From assembly GCA_018818755.1 (NCBI GenBank), contig JAHIRL010000115.1:1-10239 (forward strand): a stretch of DNA of 10,239 nucleotides, in the 5' to 3' direction. This stretch comes from Patescibacteria group bacterium (GTDB lineage: Bacteria; Patescibacteriota; Gracilibacteria; UBA1369; LOWO2-01-FULL-3). Positions 7,234-10,239 of this stretch are shown here, in pieces (within the stretch, counting starts at the first letter, position 1; each line of letters begins with the position of its first letter). A model generated the notes under the pieces. That model had not been told where the DNA came from, searched no databases, and was given only the letters and a program-made list of their open reading frames with translations. A program made the position numbers and the translations under genes.

Positions 7234-8262
7234 TTAGTTATAAAGTTCAGATTTTCCGGAGCTCAAAAAGGCCTTCTCCATCATCATCGCCACATGCTCG
7301 GTCATCGCCTTTTCCGCTTCCGCAAAATCAAGTTTATCCCACTCCTCCTCAAACAAATCCAAAACCTTTCTGCGTGGTCTCTTCATTTCTTCACCCTTTG
7401 CATCCATTCTCGCAAGCAAATCCTCCGGGAAATATTTAAACCAAATATCAGAAATCGAAGTGGCATAATTAAACTTTCGCGCACCACTAGCCACACATTG
7501 ATTAAAATTCTCAGGCAAAAGCCCACTACCTCCGTGCATCACTCCATAAACTCCCATCGGACGCACAACATCACAAATTTCTTTTATCCGATCATATCCA
7601 ATAATCGGTTTTTTCAAATAATTCCCATGCCCATTCCCAACAAAAAAGGCCAGCGCATCCGGCTTGACCTCTTCACACAAATACTTACAATCTTCCACTT
7701 TTGAATAATATTGATCAATAGTCTGCTCCACATTGGGATCAGCCAGCGCATCCGCATTTCCAATCTCTCCATCCTCAACTTCCAAACTTATTCCCAGAGG
7801 ATGCAGTTTTGCCACAACCTCCTTACACTTCTCCGCATTTTCCTCCACCGGCAACTTAGACAAATCCAATTCCACAGAAGAAAAACCAGCAGTAATCGCC
7901 CTCTCCACACATCCATCAACATCCTTTTGCACATGATCATGATGCAAACAAACCGGCACACTATACCCATATTTTTCAATCATCACACCAATCCTCTCAT
8001 GCGCCAAATCACTCAACCTCGCAGGAAACATATTGCAATACTTAGCTTCACTCTCAGCAATCTCCAAAATAACCGGCGACTTCACCTGCCAAGCCGCCTC
8101 AAGTACAGCATTCAAAATAAAGCGACTACGAATATTACAAGCCACAACTCCAAAACCCTCTTTATCCGCAACAGATAGCAAAGTTTTAAGATTCGATAAA
8201 GTATAAGAACCATTCACAACTCGCACATTTGGATTATTCTCCTTTGAAAATTCGGCAATCAT
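7234..8262 (-). CDS. fba: divergent class II (metal-dependent) fructose-bisphosphate aldolase
   Basis: This enzyme joins dihydroxyacetone phosphate and glyceraldehyde-3-phosphate into fructose-1,6-bisphosphate. The 342-residue product keeps the class II fold markers: LHHDH at 106-110 (catalytic D109, zinc ligand H110), LEVEDGEIG at 160-168, GHGNY at 211-215 (zinc ligand H212), MHGGSG at 242-247 (H243) and KFNYATS at 263-269. Several motifs are unusual: ELDLSKLP (131-138) stands where most have xxDGSxLP, and NYATS replaces N-I-D/N-T. I place the start at the ATG at 8262. The longer frame from GTG at 8295 adds a hydrophobic, unrelated 11 residues and would begin almost at the predicted transcription start. 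Gap and fbp follow within 8-9 bp. GatY/KbaY-like ketose-bisphosphate specificity is an alternative. Confidence 0.85.
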   Translation of the reverse strand: MIAEFSKENNPNVRVVNGSYTLSNLKTLLSVADKEGFGVVACNIRSRFILNAVLEAAWQVKSPVILEIAESEAKYCNMFPARLSDLAHERIGVMIEKYGYSVPVCLHHDHVQKDVDGCVERAITAGFSSVELDLSKLPVEENAEKCKEVVAKLHPLGISLEVEDGEIGNADALADPNVEQTIDQYYSKVEDCKYLCEEVKPDALAFFVGNGHGNYLKKPIIGYDRIKEICDVVRPMGVYGVMHGGSGLLPENFNQCVASGARKFNYATSISDIWFKYFPEDLLARMDAKGEEMKRPRRKVLDLFEEEWDKLDFAEAEKAMTEHVAMMMEKAFLSSGKSELYN

Positions 8263-8297
8263 AGAAATAAGGATTACAAAAATATTTGCCCACACAA

Positions 8298-8326
8298 AAA
8301 ATACTTGAGAATCATTGCGGGGTCAA
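8298..8326 (-). promoter_or_regulatory. sigma70-type promoter of the fba-gap-fbp operon
   Basis: On the minus strand, -35 TTGACC (8326-8321, five of six) is followed after 17 bp by -10 TATTTT (8303-8298, four of six). Transcription would start near 8291, leaving a leader of about 29 nt before the ATG at 8262. This argues against the upstream GTG (8295) as the start. No Shine-Dalgarno is visible in the leader. Confidence 0.5.
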
Positions 8327-8340
8327 TAAATTTAAAAAAA

Positions 8341-8772
8341 TCAATTCCTATCTGTATCTGACATAACATCTTCCACTGCAAGGCCAAATTTATCTACAAA
8401 TTTTTCAACTTTCTGTTCAATCCCAAATTGTTTCGCATAATCATACAACAAGACACGATATTGTCCCTCACGCTTCGCCGCAACTATCAATTCTTTCAAC
8501 ACATCATCTAAATCCTCCTTAGGCAAATGCTTCTTAGCCAAATCTACTAACTCTCCAAGATTACTTTTTGACATTTGCTCCAAAATAGCAAAAACAAGCG
8601 TTCCCAAACCCTCATCGTCCACTCCTTCAATTTTTTCACCAAATTTTTCCCGTAGAGTCATGTGCACAATAAGATCCGCAATTTTCTGCTCGCGTGACAC
8701 AAATTTCTTTATTTCTGTTACAGATTTTAAAAGAATTTCCACCCTTCCTGTTTCCACATTTTTTGCTTCCAT
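8341..8772 (-). CDS. hypothetical helical protein, 143 residues
   Basis: I do not recognise this protein. It is soluble, highly charged and looks almost wholly alpha-helical, with no signal peptide, membrane segment, Cys cluster or obvious catalytic motif. Recognisable stretches are EIKKFVSREQKIADLIVHM (20-38), a glycine-bearing loop EGVDDEGLG (49-57) and LPKEDLDDVLKELIVAAKREG (83-103). Met20 of the longest frame is chosen as start because that frame's first codon, TTG at 8829, is the -35 box of a strong promoter. Transcription from it would begin near 8794, about 22 nt ahead of the ATG at 8772. No Shine-Dalgarno is seen. The stop is the only TGA among the genes here; a TAA follows two codons later. 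It is monocistronic by position, just upstream of the aldolase promoter. Confidence 0.65.
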   Translation of the reverse strand: MEAKNVETGRVEILLKSVTEIKKFVSREQKIADLIVHMTLREKFGEKIEGVDDEGLGTLVFAILEQMSKSNLGELVDLAKKHLPKEDLDDVLKELIVAAKREGQYRVLLYDYAKQFGIEQKVEKFVDKFGLAVEDVMSDTDRN

Positions 8773-8800
8773 ATTAGCTAAATTATAAGTTACAAACATT

Positions 8801-8829
8801 ATTATATAACCAATTCGCTCTCGCGTCAA
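8801..8829 (-). promoter_or_regulatory. near-consensus sigma70 promoter of the 143-residue gene
   Basis: On the minus strand, -35 TTGACG (8829-8824) and a perfect -10 TATAAT (8806-8801) are spaced by 17 bp, which is one mismatch from consensus overall. A second TATAAT at 8787-8782 lies closer to the gene without a good -35. The expected start is near 8794, giving a leader of about 22 nt before the ATG at 8772. Confidence 0.7.
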
Positions 8830-8911
8830 GAGCAGGTACTACCTAAACCTTCAAGATTTCTTGCTCCTATTGCAGGTTGTTTGGTTTTATCATCTATCTT
8901 AATTAGTTTTT

Positions 8912-8935
8912 GGGGAGCCTGCGCTAGGGCTCCCC
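8912..8935. other. GC-rich perfect stem-loop downstream of the small membrane protein gene
   Basis: GGGGAGCC (8912-8919) pairs perfectly with GGCTCCCC (8928-8935) around an 8-base loop. It lies 20 bp past the stop of the 57-residue minus-strand gene, where a terminator would be expected. On the minus strand, however, the stem is followed by AAAAAC, not by a T run; the T run (TTTTT) precedes it on the plus strand. It could be a terminator without a U tract, an mRNA 3'-end stabiliser, or part of a structured RNA. Confidence 0.45.
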
Positions 8936-8955
8936 GATTGTTCGGCACGGGGCGC

Positions 8956-9129
8956 TTATCCCGCGTCTGAAGGAGGTTGGTCATGGTCGGGGTGTTCCCC
9001 TTTGATAAAGGGGAAACAAACCATGAAACGAAAAAAATCGACACCCTTTTCCCCACGGACAAGGGCTACTCCCGTACCTATTGTCAGATACAAGAGCAAC
9101 AATACAACAATAATTTCGAGTACCACCAT
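8956..9129 (-). CDS. small single-pass membrane protein, 57 residues
   Basis: I do not recognise a family. The predicted peptide begins with a strongly hydrophobic helix at about 3-24 (IIVVLLLLYLTIGTGVALV), then a short charged stretch (RGEKGVDFF), a second moderately hydrophobic patch (FMVCFPF, 35-41) and a polar, His/Asp/Pro-rich tail (GEHPDHDQPPSDAG). The ATG at 9129 is preceded by AAAGGAGG (9143-9136) with 6 bp spacing, by far the best Shine-Dalgarno in the window. A promoter with a perfect -35 lies further upstream and a stable hairpin sits in the leader. The stop is TAA. The frame is also open 14 codons further upstream, but the ribosome site favours 9129. The region is GC-richer than its neighbours. 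A plus-strand frame overlapping it antisense is the main competing reading. Confidence 0.55.
   Translation of the reverse strand: MVVLEIIVVLLLLYLTIGTGVALVRGEKGVDFFRFMVCFPFIKGEHPDHDQPPSDAG
8995..9015. repeat. perfect 9-bp inverted repeat with 3-base loop
   Basis: TTCCCCTTT (8995-9003) and AAAGGGGAA (9007-9015) form a perfect hairpin around GAT. It lies inside the coding region of the 57-residue protein, where on the minus strand it encodes FPFIKG. It may be a small REP-like palindrome or an RNA structure; only one copy is present in this window. Confidence 0.6.
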
Positions 9130-9135
9130 AAGGCG

Positions 9136-9143
9136 CCTCCTTT
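9136..9143 (-). promoter_or_regulatory. strong Shine-Dalgarno AAAGGAGG
   Basis: AAAGGAGG on the minus strand ends 6 bases before the ATG at 9129. It fixes the start of the 57-residue membrane protein and contrasts with the other genes here, none of which has a recognisable ribosome binding site. Confidence 0.6.
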
Positions 9144-9159
9144 CCAATGAACAGTTCCT

Positions 9160-9190
9160 TCCGCAAGGCATGAGAATTCATCCCTGCGGA
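9160..9190 (-). promoter_or_regulatory. leader hairpin of the small membrane protein gene
   Basis: TCCGCA (9160-9165) pairs with TGCGGA (9185-9190), GG (9167-9168) with CC (9183-9184), and ATGA (9170-9173) with TCAT (9178-9181). This makes a 12-bp stem with one bulge, one mismatch and a 4-base loop. It lies between the predicted transcription start (near 9197) and the Shine-Dalgarno, so it could protect the 5' end or regulate translation. It does not match a riboswitch class I know. Confidence 0.45.
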
Positions 9191-9204
9191 TCGAAAACAC
9201 CATA

Positions 9205-9233
9205 ATTTAACAGCAATACCGCAGTTATGTCAA
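9205..9233 (-). promoter_or_regulatory. sigma70-type promoter of the small membrane protein gene
   Basis: On the minus strand a perfect -35 TTGACA (9233-9228) lies 17 bp from a weaker -10 TTAAAT (9210-9205, four of six); TAAATT at 18 bp spacing is equivalent. Transcription would begin near 9197, giving a leader of about 68 nt with a hairpin. The -35 starts only 12 bp after the ftsL-like stop. Confidence 0.5.
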
Positions 9234-9245
9234 CAAAAGTCCCCT

Positions 9246-9596
9246 CTACCTTCTCGCAATCGCACTCTCATCACTAATATAAACGATCGCATTCGCCGGT
9301 CGCATAGATCTCACCTTTGAAGTTTCTTTAATATAATTGAGAGATCGCACCTGAGAAATTTGCATATCCTGTCGCTCACTCACTTTCACAAAATCCTGAT
9401 GAGCAGCTTCCAAAGAATTTAAAACATAGCCCTTAGTCACCTGACGAGTAGAAAAAACCAAGGTAATAACCGTAATAAGCACCACAAACACCACCAAAGA
9501 AACCATTACAAAATAAGGTCCGAAATCCATTTTTCGAAGGATTTTCTGGAAAAGATTATTCCGAGACACGCCATTTGCAAGGATAACTTGGGACAT
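9246..9596 (-). CDS. ftsL: FtsL-like cell division / septum formation initiator protein
   Basis: The 116-residue protein has the layout of FtsL: a short basic cytoplasmic N-terminus (1-25), one membrane helix at about 28-49 (rich in V, L, I) and a short extracytoplasmic helical, coiled-coil segment (54-100; TKGYVLNSLEAAHQDFVKV), closed by a hydrophobic strand NAIVYI. FtsL works with FtsB and FtsQ to activate septal peptidoglycan synthesis by FtsW/FtsI. Sequence similarity in this family is low, so the call rests on topology, size and position directly after rsmH, the classic gene order. The 27-bp gap to rsmH contains a run of seven C (minus strand) and no Shine-Dalgarno. The stop is TAG. No ftsI follows; the next element is a new promoter. 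A FtsB/DivIC-type protein is the alternative. Confidence 0.65.
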   Translation of the reverse strand: MSQVILANGVSRNNLFQKILRKMDFGPYFVMVSLVVFVVLITVITLVFSTRQVTKGYVLNSLEAAHQDFVKVSERQDMQISQVRSLNYIKETSKVRSMRPANAIVYISDESAIARR

Positions 9597-9623
9597 AGGT
9601 GAGGGGGGGTGAGGAGGGATATT

Positions 9624-10239
9624 TTAAGATATTTCGCGTAGCTTCTTATAAATTCTCAATTTTGCACTTCTACTTCTTGGGTTTTCTTCTAACTCTTTTT
9701 CTGATGGGATTATTGGTTTTCTGCTCAAGCTCTCAAAGTAAGGAGCAGCATAGTTTTGGTAGATTGATTTTTCCGGATCTGTTTCACGCGGCTTAAGCAA
9801 GTCTTTAAAAAACTGCTTAACTATTCGATCTTCCAGGGAATGATAGGAGATAATTGCGATCCGCCCACCAACATTCAAAATCTCAATTGCACCTTGGAGG
9901 GCTTCCTTTAGGGCTTCAATCTCATCATTCACCTCTATTCTCAAAGCCTGAAATATTTTTGTAGCTGGATGAGCCTTAGATGCCTTACTCGAACGCTTTT
10001 TCCTCAAAACTCTCTCCAGCATCTCTCCCAACTGCTTTGTACTCACAAATTTTTCCTTAGCTCTATCCTCAACAATGCATTTCGCCGCCTTTCTTGCCAT
10101 CTTCTCTTCACCATATTCAAAGAAAATTTTGGTCAAATCCTCTTCACTATAAGAATTTAAGACATCCGCCGCAGTAAGCTTAGACCTCTGATCGAAGCGC
10201 ATATCCAGCGGACCTTCCTTAGAAAAAGAAAATCCCCTA
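9624..10239 (-). CDS. rsmH: 16S rRNA (cytosine(1402)-N4)-methyltransferase RsmH, 5' part outside window
   Basis: RsmH methylates N4 of C1402 in the decoding centre of 16S rRNA using S-adenosylmethionine. About 204 C-terminal residues are present and the frame runs off the right edge; the Met at 10202 is internal, not a start. The fragment opens with GFSFSKEGPLDMRFDQ, matching the family's conserved G-x-S-x-x-x-x-G-P-L-D-M-R, then LTAADVLNSY, the helical insert domain, RIAIISYHSLEDRIVKQFF and the family ending NPRSRSAKLRIYKKL. The N-terminal SAM-binding motif lies outside. The order rsmH then ftsL on the minus strand is the start of a division and cell wall cluster, with mraZ possibly upstream. 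The stop is TAA. Confidence 0.95.
   Translation of the reverse strand, partial: RGFSFSKEGPLDMRFDQRSKLTAADVLNSYSEEDLTKIFFEYGEEKMARKAAKCIVEDRAKEKFVSTKQLGEMLERVLRKKRSSKASKAHPATKIFQALRIEVNDEIEALKEALQGAIEILNVGGRIAIISYHSLEDRIVKQFFKDLLKPRETDPEKSIYQNYAAPYFESLSRKPIIPSEKELEENPRSRSAKLRIYKKLREIS

Noticed and set aside
8826..9062. Minus-strand 78-codon frame overlapping the small membrane protein gene
   Set aside because: It runs across the 8912-8935 stem-loop, ends in the promoter of the next gene, has no ribosome site and looks like an out-of-frame reading.
8983..9150. Plus-strand 55-codon frame with AAGGAGG 6 bp upstream of its ATG, antisense to the 57-residue gene
   Set aside because: Its ribosome site is good, but no convincing plus-strand promoter is seen, the product is polar and low in pattern, and the minus-strand frame has promoter, SD and a membrane helix.
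8830..9240. tmRNA, RNase P RNA or SRP RNA in the structured island
   Set aside because: No tRNA-like end, no GTTCRA-type T-loop with CCA, no conserved RNase P core and no SRP tetraloop domain were found on either strand.
1..10239. CRISPR array, tRNA genes, insertion sequence or attachment sites
   Set aside because: No spaced direct repeats, transposase motifs, terminal inverted repeats or cloverleaf sequences were seen.
1..10239. UGA read as glycine (code 25)
   Set aside because: All genes are full length under the standard code and the conserved glycines checked are encoded by GGN.

Overview
The window is a compact bacterial chromosomal segment at roughly 40% GC with short intergenic gaps. 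The cell-wall set (LCP-type tail, D-Ala-D-Ala carboxypeptidase, MraY, RsmH, FtsL-like) fits a peptidoglycan-building bacterium. The sigma factor paired with a FecR-domain protein, the frequent absence of Shine-Dalgarno sequences, the compact layout and the divergent class II aldolase would suit a Patescibacteria/CPR lineage. That placement is an inference and cannot be settled from this sequence. TGA terminates only one of thirteen genes, but all conserved glycines I checked use GGN codons, so there is no sign of the UGA=Gly code.

Left block, plus strand (1-2867): the 3' end of a probable LytR-CpsA-Psr protein, an RluB/RsuA-type pseudouridine synthase, an S11 D-Ala-D-Ala carboxypeptidase and MraY. 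The genes overlap or nearly touch and look like one transcription unit that starts outside the window. MraY ends 7 bp from a convergent gene.

Middle block, minus strand (2875-8262): read 5'->3', a gluconeogenic operon of class II fructose-bisphosphate aldolase, glyceraldehyde-3-phosphate dehydrogenase and class I fructose-1,6-bisphosphatase is followed by an ECF-like sigma factor and a large membrane-anchored FecR-domain protein, its likely regulator. The three enzymes together convert 1,3-bisphosphoglycerate and triose phosphates to fructose-6-phosphate. GAPDH lacks the NAD-selecting Asp and carries Ser-Arg instead, which fits NADPH-driven biosynthetic use. Sigma70-type promoters are visible ahead of the aldolase and ahead of the sigma gene.

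Right block, minus strand (8341-10239): the 3' part of rsmH and an FtsL-like gene, a fragment of a division and cell wall cluster. A GC-richer region follows with a 57-residue single-pass membrane protein, which has a strong promoter, a leader hairpin and the clearest Shine-Dalgarno in the window. Next is an unrecognised 143-residue helical protein with a near-consensus promoter. The least explained and most interesting part is 8830-9240.
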